A DNA stretch of 41,988 nt from Shewanella sp. SR44-3 (lineage in GTDB: Bacteria; Pseudomonadota; Gammaproteobacteria; Enterobacterales; Shewanellaceae): contig NZ_JACJDV010000032.1 of the NCBI RefSeq assembly GCF_014163735.1, positions 1 to 41,988 of the forward strand, written 5' to 3'. Each line of letters opens with the position of its first letter. Within the stretch, counting starts at the first letter, position 1. Below, piece by piece: positions 26,757 through 35,960 of the stretch. The notes beneath the pieces were generated by a model. It was not told the origin of the DNA. It worked only from the letters and a program-made list of their open reading frames with translations, and did no database searches. Position numbers and translations under genes: made by a program.

Positions 26757-29465
26757 TTAATTCTCTGCCTCTGCCTGCGATGTTAATGGCATGTCCATTT
26801 TGATCAGTTGCTCTTCCATGTCAAAGGACACAATAAAGCCTAAAGATTTAGCAAGGTTTGCCATATTTTGATTCGTAAACATGGTATAGCCGATTAATCG
26901 CTCAGTGCCTTGTTGCTGATAATATCTAATCAGCTTTTGCAGTAATAATTTCCCCAATCCAAGCCCTTGATAGTCACTACGCACCGCCATAGCAAACTCA
27001 GCCTCAGTATTGTCGGGGTCGATTGATGCACGCACCGCGCCTAAGGTAATGTTGTCACCATCTTTGTCATAGGTCGCGATAAAGGCCATTTCGCGAGCGT
27101 AATCAATTTGTGTCAATACTGCCATTTCTTCATGAGTCATGGCTGAGCGAGCACCAAAATATCGCTTATACCTGTCTTCAGCACTTAAGGCATTATCAAA
27201 GGCCAAATGCTGCGGCTCATCTTCAGGTAAAATCGGCCTTAATATAATTTTCATGGCATTTTTAAGGGTCACTGCTTCTTCAAGCTCCACAGGATAAGGC
27301 ATGATAGCGAGGCGATTCAGTGGCTCTACCCCTTGAGGCGTTAACGTCATTGAGACATCTAGAATACAAATCTTGTCACCACTGGCTAAGAGTGGATTGA
27401 TATCTAGGCTTCTAATCTGTGGGCAATCGATAATCAGCTGAGACACTTTGGTTAAAGTGATGCACAAGGCGTGCAAATCAAGCCCTGATGGCAAATGCCT
27501 GTCTTTGATTTTTTTGGTTTTAAGGGCTTGAATAACCATGTACCTTGCCAATGCCATATTCAGTGGCGGCAAGGCAACTGCCGCGTCGCGAGTGGGATCC
27601 CACTCACTGCCACCTTCGCCAAGACACAAGGCAGGACCAAACACTTCATCATGGATAACCGCAAGACGAAGCTCTTGGGCTCCTGCAGTTAAGGCCATTT
27701 TTTGAATGATAAGCCCGTCAATATGCGCACTTGGCAGTGTCTGCTTAACTCGAGCTAACATATCGTCCACGGCTTTTTTGAGCTCAGCCGCATTTTTAAG
27801 GTTTAACATCACTCCATGGACATCACTTTTATAAGTAATATCATCGGATTTAAGTTTGACCGCTACTGGATAACCCAGTTGATCTGCCATATCAATCGCC
27901 GCATCAGTATCGAGTGCAAAACCGGTTTCTATGGTATTAAGTCCATAAGCTGCGAGGATTTCACCGGCTTCATGGGTGGCCAATTGATCCTGGCCTCGGG
28001 CTTGAGCTACGCTAAGTATATTTCGCGCTTTCACGGTATCTTTTGGAATAAACGCGGTGATCGATGCTGGAACTTCTTGGAGCAGCTTTTGATTCCTGCG
28101 GTATTCCACCATGTGCATAAAGGCTTTAACGGCACCTTCTGGGGTTCGGTATGTGGCAATACCTGCGTGATTTAAATATTTTCTTGCACTGTAGGCGGAG
28201 TCTTCACCGCTCCAGTTGGTGAGAATGTTAATGCCCTTATGGGCTGGAAGTCCGCGAATACAGTCACTGAGCTGCTCAGCAATAGCAAGGCTGTCTTGGC
28301 TGGCTGAGGGTGAATGCAAGATTAAAATAGCATCGGCTTCACCGCTATTAAAGACAAGCTCTAATGCCTGACAATAGCGTTGCCCAGTAGCATCACCAAC
28401 AATATCTATGGGGTTTTGACCAGACCAAGTGCTAGGTAATAGTCTTGATAACGCGGTTGTGGTGGCGGGCGATAATTGCGCTAATTTTCCGCCTTTAATG
28501 ATAAGTTCATCGGCTGCTAATATACCTGGTCCGCCACCATTACTGATAATGGCTAAGCGCTCACCTTTAAGGCGTACGGAATGCGCCAAGCTCTCTACTG
28601 CGGCAAACAACTCTACTAAGGTATTAACCCTGAGCATACCTGCACGGCGAAAAGCAGCATCATAAACCGCATCATTACCTTGAGTGCCGCCAGTATGTAG
28701 CTTAGCCGCTTGCATGCCTTCAAGACTGCGGCCCGACTTTATCACTAAAATAGGTTTGTTTCGCGATGCTGCGCGAGCTGCTGATAAAAAGTGCCGCTTC
28801 TCATTGATGGCATCTAAGTAAAGAATAATGGCACTGGTTTGGTTGTCTTTACCTAGGTAATCCAGTAATTCATCAAAATCCACGTCGGCGGCATCACCTA
28901 AGGAAATAATCGATGAAAACCCAATGCCTTTATTGTTGGCCCAATCTAATACAGTAGTGCAAATAGCTGAAGATTGGGACAAGAAAGCTATTTTACCGCG
29001 CTTAGCGCCTGTGTGCGCCAAGCTGGCATTAAGGCCAATATTGGGCAGTAACATGCCTAAAGAATTTGGACCAAGTAGCCGCATGCCGTAGCGTTTAGCG
29101 TGTTTTAGGGCCAATTGCAGTAAATTATTGCCTAAGTCATCACTTTCTTGAGCCATACCCGCGGCCATAATAATGGCCGTTTTACAGCCAAATTGCGCCA
29201 AGGTCTCCACCAATTCAGGGACGCGGCTGGCACGAGTGCAGATGATGGCTAAATCGGGTTTAATGGGCAGCATCATTATGCTGGAGTAGGCAAGCACGCC
29301 CATCACCGCAGTGTACTTAGGTGACACAGGCATGATGGGGCCATTAAATCCCCCAGCCAATAAGTTCTTCATCACCAGATTACCAGCGCGCTGGGGATTA
29401 TCGGATGCACCAATCACAGCCACAGAGCTGGGTTTAAACAAGGCATGTATGCTGCGTTGACTCAT
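26757..29465 (-). CDS. patZ: protein lysine acetyltransferase PatZ (acyl-CoA synthetase-like plus GNAT), 902 aa
   Basis: A YfiQ/Pat-type enzyme that acetylates and so inactivates acetyl-CoA synthetase and other proteins. The N-terminus is a CoA-binding domain (SSVAVIGASDNPQRAG), followed by succinyl-CoA-ligase-like and ATP-grasp domains (YPVAVKLKSDDITYKSDVHG near 530) as in NDP-forming acyl-CoA synthetases. The last 170 residues are a GNAT domain with the acetyl-CoA loop YQGLGLGKLLLQKL. The ATG at 29465 has AAGGA at the right distance; the frame extends to a TTG at 29471 that is less likely. In E. coli this gene lies beside pssA and tapT; here it is 5 kb away on the other strand. Confidence 0.93.
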   Translation of the reverse strand: MSQRSIHALFKPSSVAVIGASDNPQRAGNLVMKNLLAGGFNGPIMPVSPKYTAVMGVLAYSSIMMLPIKPDLAIICTRASRVPELVETLAQFGCKTAIIMAAGMAQESDDLGNNLLQLALKHAKRYGMRLLGPNSLGMLLPNIGLNASLAHTGAKRGKIAFLSQSSAICTTVLDWANNKGIGFSSIISLGDAADVDFDELLDYLGKDNQTSAIILYLDAINEKRHFLSAARAASRNKPILVIKSGRSLEGMQAAKLHTGGTQGNDAVYDAAFRRAGMLRVNTLVELFAAVESLAHSVRLKGERLAIISNGGGPGILAADELIIKGGKLAQLSPATTTALSRLLPSTWSGQNPIDIVGDATGQRYCQALELVFNSGEADAILILHSPSASQDSLAIAEQLSDCIRGLPAHKGINILTNWSGEDSAYSARKYLNHAGIATYRTPEGAVKAFMHMVEYRRNQKLLQEVPASITAFIPKDTVKARNILSVAQARGQDQLATHEAGEILAAYGLNTIETGFALDTDAAIDMADQLGYPVAVKLKSDDITYKSDVHGVMLNLKNAAELKKAVDDMLARVKQTLPSAHIDGLIIQKMALTAGAQELRLAVIHDEVFGPALCLGEGGSEWDPTRDAAVALPPLNMALARYMVIQALKTKKIKDRHLPSGLDLHALCITLTKVSQLIIDCPQIRSLDINPLLASGDKICILDVSMTLTPQGVEPLNRLAIMPYPVELEEAVTLKNAMKIILRPILPEDEPQHLAFDNALSAEDRYKRYFGARSAMTHEEMAVLTQIDYAREMAFIATYDKDGDNITLGAVRASIDPDNTEAEFAMAVRSDYQGLGLGKLLLQKLIRYYQQQGTERLIGYTMFTNQNMANLAKSLGFIVSFDMEEQLIKMDMPLTSQAEAEN

Positions 29466-29600
29466 TGGCAATCCTTTAGACTGAGCAGAAAAACTTTTAG
29501 AGAGAAGTGATTAAATACTATACCTATTTCACAATCTTTTAGGAACCAAACTTAAGCTAGGTTAGGATATAGAACACTGAGATTTCAACAAGGTTAGTAT

Positions 29601-30311
29601 ATGTATTTAATTACCGGTGCCAGCAGTGGCCTTGGGGCCGCACTTGCCCATGAATATGCGCAGGATGGACACGAACTCTACCTAACGGGTCGCGATGAAG
29701 CCAAGCTTGCTCAAGTTACACTGTCATTGTCGCAATTACCACTCAATATAACTTCATCGACTAAGTCGTCAATGGCAGGCAGCATTAATACCATGAGTGC
29801 AGAACTCAACAAGCCTGTCAGTATCAATGCTTTATTGGATAGTTTGCCCCAAGCTCCGGAGGTGGTGTTTCATTGCGCGGGCAGCGGTTATTTTGGCCCG
29901 TTGGCGGAGCAAACAAGTGAAGGGATAATCAATCTTGTCAATAATAATCTTACAGCCACTTTACTGTTTTTAAAAGAATTGATCCGTCGTTATCAAGATC
30001 TTCCGATCAAGGTAGTGGTGGTGTTATCTACCGCGGCATTGCAAGCTAAAGCGGGTGAGAGTAGTTACTGTGCGGTAAAATGGGCCATTAAAGGATTAAT
30101 TGAATCATTACGACTCGAGCTTAAAGGTAAACCGCTGTCTTTAATTGCCGTGTACCCCGGGGGGATGGCCACAGAGTTTTGGCAAACCAGTGGTAAAGCG
30201 TTAGACACCACAGGCTTTATGAGCGCCGCTGAAACCGCTTCAATGATAAAACATGCATTAATGAGTACCGCTCACGGTTATGTGTCTGATCTCACTATTA
30301 ATCGCAGATAA
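29601..30311 (+). CDS. short-chain dehydrogenase/reductase, 236 aa
   Basis: A classical SDR with the Rossmann motif TGASSGLG at residues 5-12, HCAGSG (variant of NNAG) near 92 and the catalytic Ser-Tyr-Lys in SSYCAVKWAIKG. It has an insertion of about 20 residues after the second strand (SSTKSSMAGSINTMS). TGRDEAKL after the second strand suggests NADP preference. The substrate cannot be read from the sequence. It is divergent from patZ and convergent with the LysR gene. Confidence 0.9.
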   Translation: MYLITGASSGLGAALAHEYAQDGHELYLTGRDEAKLAQVTLSLSQLPLNITSSTKSSMAGSINTMSAELNKPVSINALLDSLPQAPEVVFHCAGSGYFGPLAEQTSEGIINLVNNNLTATLLFLKELIRRYQDLPIKVVVVLSTAALQAKAGESSYCAVKWAIKGLIESLRLELKGKPLSLIAVYPGGMATEFWQTSGKALDTTGFMSAAETASMIKHALMSTAHGYVSDLTINRR

Positions 30312-30329
30312 ACTTATCTGCATTAGAGA

Positions 30330-30359
30330 CTGAGGCTGGCATGTCAGCGGCGGCCTCAG
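30330..30359. terminator. hairpin between the SDR and LysR genes
   Basis: CTGAGGC (30330-30336) pairs with GCCTCAG (30353-30359) in the short gap between two convergent genes. No T tract follows, so it is at best a weak or Rho-assisted terminator. Confidence 0.35.
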
Positions 30360-30388
30360 AGTTGAACTCGGGCTTAACCTTAATTTGC

Positions 30389-31291
30389 TTATTTAACCTC
30401 AACTGGGGTTAATTTATGTTGCTGTAATATGCACTGCTCAAGTAATTTTGAGGCTGGGCCCTGTCGGTCACGATTAGGGATAACCAGTGACATCATAATT
30501 TTGCGGCTTTGACTGCCAAGTAAACAAATTCGAGCTAACTTGCCTGCTGCCAAGTCTTGCTCCACCAATAATTTAGGTAGCCAGCAGAATCCTATCTCTT
30601 GATAGAGAATTTCTTTGGCTTCGTGAAAATTGGCAACTGTCCAGCGCTGCTCAGCCTTGAGCCAGCCCGCTTCAGTATTCCCCTTGAATCCAGTATCTTT
30701 TATCACCAGTTGCAGGTGCTGAGCCAATTGCTTTTCATCAACTTGGGTAAGCTGCGCAAGCGGATGACTGGGATGTGACATTAGGTAGAACTCCATCTCA
30801 CACAAAGGCTCACAGATAAAGCCTTTAGGCGGAATGGTGCAGATAGAAATATCAACAGCTTGGGCGCTGATAAGCTCATTAGTGCCTGATATCACAGTAT
30901 CTAAAATGGTCACGCGGGTCCCACGGCTGTGAGGCAAGAAAGCTTTTAGCGCCGCGACTAGCGTGGGCATAGGATAAATGATTTCCCTGCCTATGGTTAA
31001 GCTCGGCTCCCAGCCTTGCTCTAAGTTATTCGCCAGTTGTTCAAGCTCTTCCATGGTTTGAGTCAAATGACGAGAGCGGCGCAGCATGACTTCACCTTGC
31101 TCAGTCAAGTAGGCCTTACGGCCCTTTACTTCAAGTAATGGAATGCCTAATTGGTGCTGCAACTTAGCCACCGCATGGTTGAGTGATGATTGACTTTTAT
31201 TCAACACCTCAGCAGCCTGAGCATAGCCGCCATGATCCACCACAGCCTGTAAAATTCGCCATTGTTCTAAGGTTGATTTTGCTCGGCTCAT
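30389..31291 (-). CDS. LysR-family transcriptional regulator, 300 aa
   Basis: An N-terminal winged helix-turn-helix (residues 5-65: GGYAQAAEVLNKSQSSLNHAVAKLQ) and a C-terminal effector-binding domain. The ATG has GGAAAG six bases upstream. It is divergent from the GNAT gene across 240 bases, in which GTGAAT and ATTCAC arms about 30 bases apart (near 31382-31425) could mark a binding site. The effector and regulon are unknown; by the usual LysR habit the GNAT gene or its own promoter is a likely target. Confidence 0.93.
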   Translation of the reverse strand: MSRAKSTLEQWRILQAVVDHGGYAQAAEVLNKSQSSLNHAVAKLQHQLGIPLLEVKGRKAYLTEQGEVMLRRSRHLTQTMEELEQLANNLEQGWEPSLTIGREIIYPMPTLVAALKAFLPHSRGTRVTILDTVISGTNELISAQAVDISICTIPPKGFICEPLCEMEFYLMSHPSHPLAQLTQVDEKQLAQHLQLVIKDTGFKGNTEAGWLKAEQRWTVANFHEAKEILYQEIGFCWLPKLLVEQDLAAGKLARICLLGSQSRKIMMSLVIPNRDRQGPASKLLEQCILQQHKLTPVEVK

Positions 31292-31529
31292 AGTATCTTT
31301 CCAATAAATGCTTCAATAAGATTAAATAATGGCGTTTTCATGCTAATAATTCAAACCTTTATCGGTAAATCGTTACTGTCTCGTGAATTATTTTTAGTAT
31401 TTTTTGGTGGGCTTTAATATTCACGGTACTTTATTTCGATTGATAGCAGTTAAGAATGGCGGATGAAATAAATCTACGATAGATTTTGATAACGCTAACA
31501 TTACTCATCTTGTAAAAGGGAGGCGACAT

Positions 31530-32039
31530 ATGAAAGAAATAGGGACGAACAAGCAGGCATTTAAAATAAGAAAAGCCAGCATTTATGATGCTAAGCAAAT
31601 ATTTGATATTAGAACTCGCGCCATTCTTGCTAAATGCAGCGGCCATTATGATGAGCAAGTGCTAATTCATTGGACCCAAGGGGAAATGTCGAAAGAATTT
31701 CTCGATGATGTGGCTGTGAGTTTCTATGTCACAGAACTGAACGGCGACATTATAGGCTCTGGGCAACTAAGGGCTGCACAAGATGAAGGTGATCTTGGCC
31801 TTGTTGATGCTATTTTTGTGGATCCACTGCATATGGGCAGCGGCGCGGCCAAAGCCATGATAGTGTATTTAGAGCAACAAGCTAAAACGGCGGGCTTTCA
31901 ACGCTTAAAACTGGATGCAACCCTCAATGCTGCGCCGTTTTATCAGCGCTGCGGCTTTATTGGCACTGAGCTCAGCCATTATCATTCACCACGGGGACTG
32001 GTATTGTCCTGTGTCCCCATGGAAAAGTCCCTCAGCTAA
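31530..32039 (+). CDS. GNAT family N-acetyltransferase, 169 aa
   Basis: A single GNAT domain, with motif A as VDAIFVDPLHMGSGAAKAMI (the acetyl-CoA loop reads HMGSGA) and motif B ending in FYQRCGF. The strong GGGAGG site before the ATG suggests good translation. The substrate is unknown. It is divergent from the LysR regulator, which may control it, and convergent with gloA. Confidence 0.92.
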   Translation: MKEIGTNKQAFKIRKASIYDAKQIFDIRTRAILAKCSGHYDEQVLIHWTQGEMSKEFLDDVAVSFYVTELNGDIIGSGQLRAAQDEGDLGLVDAIFVDPLHMGSGAAKAMIVYLEQQAKTAGFQRLKLDATLNAAPFYQRCGFIGTELSHYHSPRGLVLSCVPMEKSLS

Positions 32040-32071
32040 ACTCATGTTGCAAAAGGCGCTGTAGGTGGCGA

Positions 32072-32482
32072 TTAACCTAGTGCCTTGGTGGCATCTTTTA
32101 ATTGAATGAGTTCAATCTTGTAGCCATCAGGATCTTCAACAAAAGCGATATGGGTGCTACCGCCAGCAACAGGGCCTGGCTTTCGGGTGATAGTTCCGCC
32201 CGCTGCTGCAATCGCCTCGCAGCGCTGATAAATATCGGCTTCGCCTATGGCTAGATGACCAAAGCCTGTGCCTAAGTCATAGCTGTCTGTCCCCCAGTTA
32301 TAGGTCAGTTCTACTACGGCTTGACCGCTGGACTCATCATTAAAACCCACGAAGGCTAAGGTATATTTGTACTCAGGATTTTCTGAGGTTCTGAGTAATT
32401 TCATACCAAGAACTTGGGTATAAAACGCGATACTGCGCTCTAAATTGCCAACACGGATCATGGTATGCAGTAATTGCGACAT
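32072..32482 (-). CDS. gloA: lactoylglutathione lyase (glyoxalase I), 136 aa
   Basis: Converts the hemithioacetal of methylglyoxal and glutathione to S-lactoylglutathione in the cytosol. The four metal ligands of the Ni-type enzyme are all visible: His in [10 protein letters not shown], Glu in VVELTYNWG, His in FGHLAIG and Glu in KIELIQLK. The length matches E. coli GloA (135). AAGGAG lies seven bases before the ATG. Confidence 0.95.
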   Translation of the reverse strand: MSQLLHTMIRVGNLERSIAFYTQVLGMKLLRTSENPEYKYTLAFVGFNDESSGQAVVELTYNWGTDSYDLGTGFGHLAIGEADIYQRCEAIAAAGGTITRKPGPVAGGSTHIAFVEDPDGYKIELIQLKDATKALG

Positions 32483-32735
32483 TGAAAGACTCCTTGATTA
32501 GGTCATGTTTTGCGTGCGTTCACTCACAAAATTGACATTAGTGTCTATGTTGACGCAGATAAATTACGTCAGCACAGCAATTATTGGTTATATTCTACTT
32601 AACTTAAGCACTTGCAACACAGGCTCTACTGTAGCAAAGAGTTGTAGCAATAAGTTGCAGTGTTAAGGCTACAGCTTAATGGTTTTTTACTTGACTAATA
32701 AAGGCGGCGTATCGACTGCCTAATTGGAGCGCATC

Positions 32736-32819
32736 ATGACGACTGAACTTAAAATGGCCCTAGGCACCACCTTAGTCATTGCTATTTGTTTTAGTGCTTT
32801 TTTTGTTGCCTTGTTTTAA
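32736..32819 (+). CDS. possible membrane microprotein, 27 aa
   Basis: The ATG at 32736 has a GGAG site at 32726-32729, six bases away, which is ideal. The product starts MTTELKMALG and continues as an uninterrupted hydrophobic segment (TTLVIAICFSAFFVALF) to the stop at 32817, giving a short cytoplasmic head and one membrane span, the typical form of bacterial small membrane proteins. A possible -35 TTGACT lies near 32692, but the -10 is unclear. A hairpin follows the stop. I do not recognise the family. Confidence 0.5.
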   Translation: MTTELKMALGTTLVIAICFSAFFVALF

Positions 32820-32852
32820 CCTAACCTTTAATCCAGTTTTAAATCGTAAATA

Positions 32853-32886
32853 CAGCGCGATCTAATAAGATTCAGTGGATCGCCTG
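32853..32886. terminator. hairpin after the 27-codon frame
   Basis: GCGATC (32857-32862) pairs with GATCGC (32878-32883), extended by CAG/CTG outside one bulged base, with a 15-base loop and TCTTT following. It could end a rightward transcript of the microgene or lie at the 3' end of nth on the other strand. Confidence 0.35.
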
Positions 32887-32911
32887 TCTTTATCATACTC
32901 ATTTTCAGGCA

Positions 32912-33553
32912 TTAGTCCTCGGGATAGATTTTCTCTTTAAATTCACATAAATCTTCAATCAGGCAGCTGCCGCAACGGGGCTTTCTTGCAAGGCAGGTGT
33001 AGCGGCCATGAAGAATAAACCAGTGATGTACGTCCACTTTAAATTCGCTCGGGACCACTTTTAACATCCGATCTTCGACTTCTTGGACATTCTTGCCTGG
33101 GGCAAATCGAGTGCGGTTCGCCATTCTAAAAATGTGCGTATCCACGGCAATGGTGGGCCAGCCAAAAGCGGTGTTTAGCACCACGTTGGCAGTTTTACGG
33201 CCCACACCGGGTAAAGACTCCAGCGCTTCACGATTCTCAGGCACTATACCTTGATATTGATTGATTAATATCTCACAGGCTTTAATGACATTAATGGCTT
33301 TATTGTTATATAAGCCTATGGTTTTAATGTAAGTTTTTAATCCATCAACCCCAAGATCAAAAATAGCCTGGGGAGTATTGGCCACTGGGAATAGCTTATC
33401 TGTGGCCTTATTGACACTCACATCGGTTGCTTGGGCCGATAAGGTTACCGCAACTAACAGCTCAAACGGGCTTGAAAAATTAAGTTCAGTCTCAGGTTTA
33501 GGGTTATTGTCCCTAAGGCGAGTTAGAATTTGCAGGCGTTTATCTTTATTCAT
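32912..33553 (-). CDS. nth: endonuclease III, 213 aa
   Basis: A base-excision-repair DNA glycosylase/AP lyase for oxidised pyrimidines. The helix-hairpin-helix LPGVGRKTANVVL carries the catalytic Lys, VDTHIFR the catalytic Asp, and the C-terminal CX6CX2CX5C (CLARKPRCGSCLIEDLC) binds the 4Fe-4S cluster. The length matches E. coli Nth (211). It is the last gene of the rnf operon, seven bases after rnfE, the same arrangement as in E. coli. Confidence 0.97.
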   Translation of the reverse strand: MNKDKRLQILTRLRDNNPKPETELNFSSPFELLVAVTLSAQATDVSVNKATDKLFPVANTPQAIFDLGVDGLKTYIKTIGLYNNKAINVIKACEILINQYQGIVPENREALESLPGVGRKTANVVLNTAFGWPTIAVDTHIFRMANRTRFAPGKNVQEVEDRMLKVVPSEFKVDVHHWFILHGRYTCLARKPRCGSCLIEDLCEFKEKIYPED

Positions 33554-33560
33554 GGCATCC

Positions 33561-34256
33561 CTAGCTGACTTTGGTAATGCGAACTCGAGCCACAGGCTCA
33601 GTCTGAGCTTTAGGCTGACGGGCTTTTAAGCGGGCATCAATAACGTTTTTAAAGGCAATCAGGAGTCCCATGCCGATAAAGGCACCTGGGGGTAACAAAG
33701 CTAATAAAAACGGCGTATCCACTTGCCAGACTTGCATTACTAAAGACTTGGCCCAATCACCGAGCAATAAATCAGCGCCATCAAATAACGTGCCTTGACC
33801 TAGTAGCTCACGACCTGCGCCTAATACTACCAATACACAGGTAAAACCTATGCCCATCATCAGGCCATCAAAGGCTGAATGCGCGAGATTATTGCGGGAG
33901 GCAAAGGCTTCTGCGCGGCCGATGATCACGCAGTTGGTGACAATAAGCGGTAAAAATATCCCTAGTGACAGGTATAAACCATAGGCGTAGGCATTGATAA
34001 GTAGCTGCACTGAGGTCACGAGTGCAGCGATTATCATCACAAACACCGGAATACGTATTTCCTTTGGCACGTAATCACGTACAAGTGATACTAAAATATT
34101 CGAGCCAACGAGCACCAATAACGTGGCAAAACCCAGCCCTAACGCATTGGTTACTGTGGCGGTTACCGCCAGCAAAGGGCAAAGCCCCAATAATTGCACT
34201 AATCCTGGGTTATTGTGCCATAGCCCTTGTTTGGCTATTTCTTGATATTGACTCAT
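33561..34256 (-). CDS. rnfE: Rnf electron transport complex subunit E, 231 aa
   Basis: One of the two related six-span membrane subunits (with RnfA) of the Rnf complex, which couples electron flow between ferredoxin or NADH carriers and ion movement; in E. coli the homologous Rsx complex reduces Sox[15 protein letters not shown] and [17 protein letters not shown] are the half-repeat motifs shared with RnfA, including the membrane Cys. The start overlaps the rnfG stop by four bases. Confidence 0.96.
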   Translation of the reverse strand: MSQYQEIAKQGLWHNNPGLVQLLGLCPLLAVTATVTNALGLGFATLLVLVGSNILVSLVRDYVPKEIRIPVFVMIIAALVTSVQLLINAYAYGLYLSLGIFLPLIVTNCVIIGRAEAFASRNNLAHSAFDGLMMGIGFTCVLVVLGAGRELLGQGTLFDGADLLLGDWAKSLVMQVWQVDTPFLLALLPPGAFIGMGLLIAFKNVIDARLKARQPKAQTEPVARVRITKVS

Positions 34257-34906
34257 TGAACGCCTCCACAGGGATTATGATTCTTGATCAAGCTTTGTCT
34301 GTGCTGCTCAACAAAGCTGAGCGCCCTAGCGATAGCCTTGATATAAGCCCTAGGCGTAATGGTTGCCCCGGTAAATTGATCAAACTGACCGCCATCTTTT
34401 TTTACTTTCCAGCTTTTGTCGTCTTGACTGAATACTTTGCCAGCAAAATTAAGCACCCAAGGTGATTTTCTGAGCTCAATTTTATCACCTAAACCTGGGG
34501 TTTCTTGGTGGGATAACGTACGTACTCCGAGTAACGTATTGTGCTCATCCACGGCTAAGATTAATTTTATCTCACCGTTATAACCATCCGGGGCAATAGC
34601 CTCAATGGCGATGGCCAGCAGCGTATTATCGCGCTCAATAAGATAAGCTGATAATGGAGCGTCACTGCCAAGCTCTGGACTTGTGACCAAGGTGCAGCGC
34701 TGGCTTAAATTGTCATCCTGCATCTTATGGGGCACAAGTTGATCTAATACGCTGGCTAAGTGCTTTCTTTGCTGCTCGGCGATGGTATCCACGGTTAAGG
34801 AATTCACTACAGCAACAAAGCCCGTGCATAAGAGTGCAAAAATGGCTAACAGTGCGGCGTTTTTACTTACAGGGTTGTTAGCTAAGCGATTGTTGAAAAG
34901 TGTCAT
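34253..34906 (-). CDS. rnfG: Rnf electron transport complex subunit G, 217 aa
   Basis: A single N-terminal span ([21 protein letters not shown]) and a periplasmic FMN-binding domain. The motif (S/T)GAT for covalent FMN attachment is seen in [13 protein letters not shown], around residues 178-181. [15 protein letters not shown] is the usual conserved block. Stop and start overlap its neighbours (four bases with rnfE, one with rnfD), indicating tight translational coupling. Confidence 0.96.
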   Translation of the reverse strand: MTLFNNRLANNPVSKNAALLAIFALLCTGFVAVVNSLTVDTIAEQQRKHLASVLDQLVPHKMQDDNLSQRCTLVTSPELGSDAPLSAYLIERDNTLLAIAIEAIAPDGYNGEIKLILAVDEHNTLLGVRTLSHQETPGLGDKIELRKSPWVLNFAGKVFSQDDKSWKVKKDGGQFDQFTGATITPRAYIKAIARALSFVEQHRQSLIKNHNPCGGVQ

Positions 34907-35958
34907 TAGCTGGCACTCCTATGACCATAAGTTCTTGGGCGCACGTAATGGTCAATAAAAGGGGCACACATATTGGCTAATAGCACAGCGAAGGCAACAG
35001 CATCAGGGTAACCGCCATAGGTGCGAATAAGATAAATAATAATGCCTATGCTGGCACCAAAAATAAGTCGTCCTCTGGGGCTGGTTGCGGCAGTGACAGG
35101 ATCGGTTGCGATAAAAAACACCGCCAACATAGTGCCACCAGAAAACCAGTGAAACAGCGGGCTGACATGAGTGTCTGGGCTAATTAAAAAACCAAAGCTT
35201 GCACACACAAATAACGCCGCTAAGATCCCAACACTGATGTGCCAGCGGATGACTTTCATTTTAAGTAAGGCAAGGCCGCCAGCCAGGTAAGCAAGATTGA
35301 CCCAAAACCAGCCAATACCATAACTGCCATCAAAAATAGGTTTGGTCAAACTTTCAATCGTGGTAAGCCCCAAAGACAGGTCAGTTTTGATTGTGTCTAA
35401 GGGGGTTGCCATGGCAATACCATCTAAGCCTAGACGGTAAAAATCATTGGCAAAACTCGGACCAATAGCAAAAATCGCCTTGATAGCGGCCAGTGCATCA
35501 ACCCCATTAAGGGCTAAGCTTTGGGGCGCTACCCATGAAGTCATTTGCAGTGGAAACGAGATAAGTAATACCACATAAGCTGCCATGGCAGGATTAAACA
35601 GATTATGCCCAAGGCCACCATAAAGGTGTTTCACTATGACAATAGCAAATAAACTGCCTATGACCACAACCCACCATGGTGCTAATGGCGGTATGGCAAG
35701 TGCTAATAAGCTTGCTGTAACTAAGGCTGAATTATCTTTCAGAGTGACGAGAATAGGGCGTTTTCGTGCTTTAAGCACTAAGGCTTCACCAAGGTATGCC
35801 GTTAAGATGGCCAGACAAAGTTGAATTAGGCTGCCAACGCCAAAAAACACCGTTTGCACTATAATGCCGGGAATAAGACACAGGGCAACGCGGCGCATCA
35901 CATTGGCGGTTTGCAGGCCTTGGCTCACATGGGGTGACGAGGCAATTTTAAATGCCAT
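34906..35958 (-). CDS. rnfD: Rnf electron transport complex subunit D, 350 aa
   Basis: A membrane subunit of about nine or ten spans, related to NqrB, that carries covalently bound FMN. The likely attachment Thr is about residue 185 in [26 protein letters not shown] and [16 protein letters not shown] are conserved family blocks. It follows rnfC with a two-base gap. The length is standard (E. coli 352). Confidence 0.95.
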   Translation of the reverse strand: MAFKIASSPHVSQGLQTANVMRRVALCLIPGIIVQTVFFGVGSLIQLCLAILTAYLGEALVLKARKRPILVTLKDNSALVTASLLALAIPPLAPWWVVVIGSLFAIVIVKHLYGGLGHNLFNPAMAAYVVLLISFPLQMTSWVAPQSLALNGVDALAAIKAIFAIGPSFANDFYRLGLDGIAMATPLDTIKTDLSLGLTTIESLTKPIFDGSYGIGWFWVNLAYLAGGLALLKMKVIRWHISVGILAALFVCASFGFLISPDTHVSPLFHWFSGGTMLAVFFIATDPVTAATSPRGRLIFGASIGIIIYLIRTYGGYPDAVAFAVLLANMCAPFIDHYVRPRTYGHRSAS

Positions 35959-35960
35959 GA

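Larger units (their letters stand above)
32483..32911. other. intergenic region between gloA and nth with a possible microgene
   Basis: A 429-base stretch. It contains a well-started 27-codon frame (32736-32819) and a hairpin after it. The rest is AT-rich with no other frame or motif that I can support. Confidence 0.5.

Noticed and set aside
24630..32482. Accessory or defence island around recQ, inhibitor, cyclase, GNAT and SDR
   Set aside because: No mobile genes, no composition change, no toxin or nuclease pairings; the genes look like ordinary chromosomal ones.
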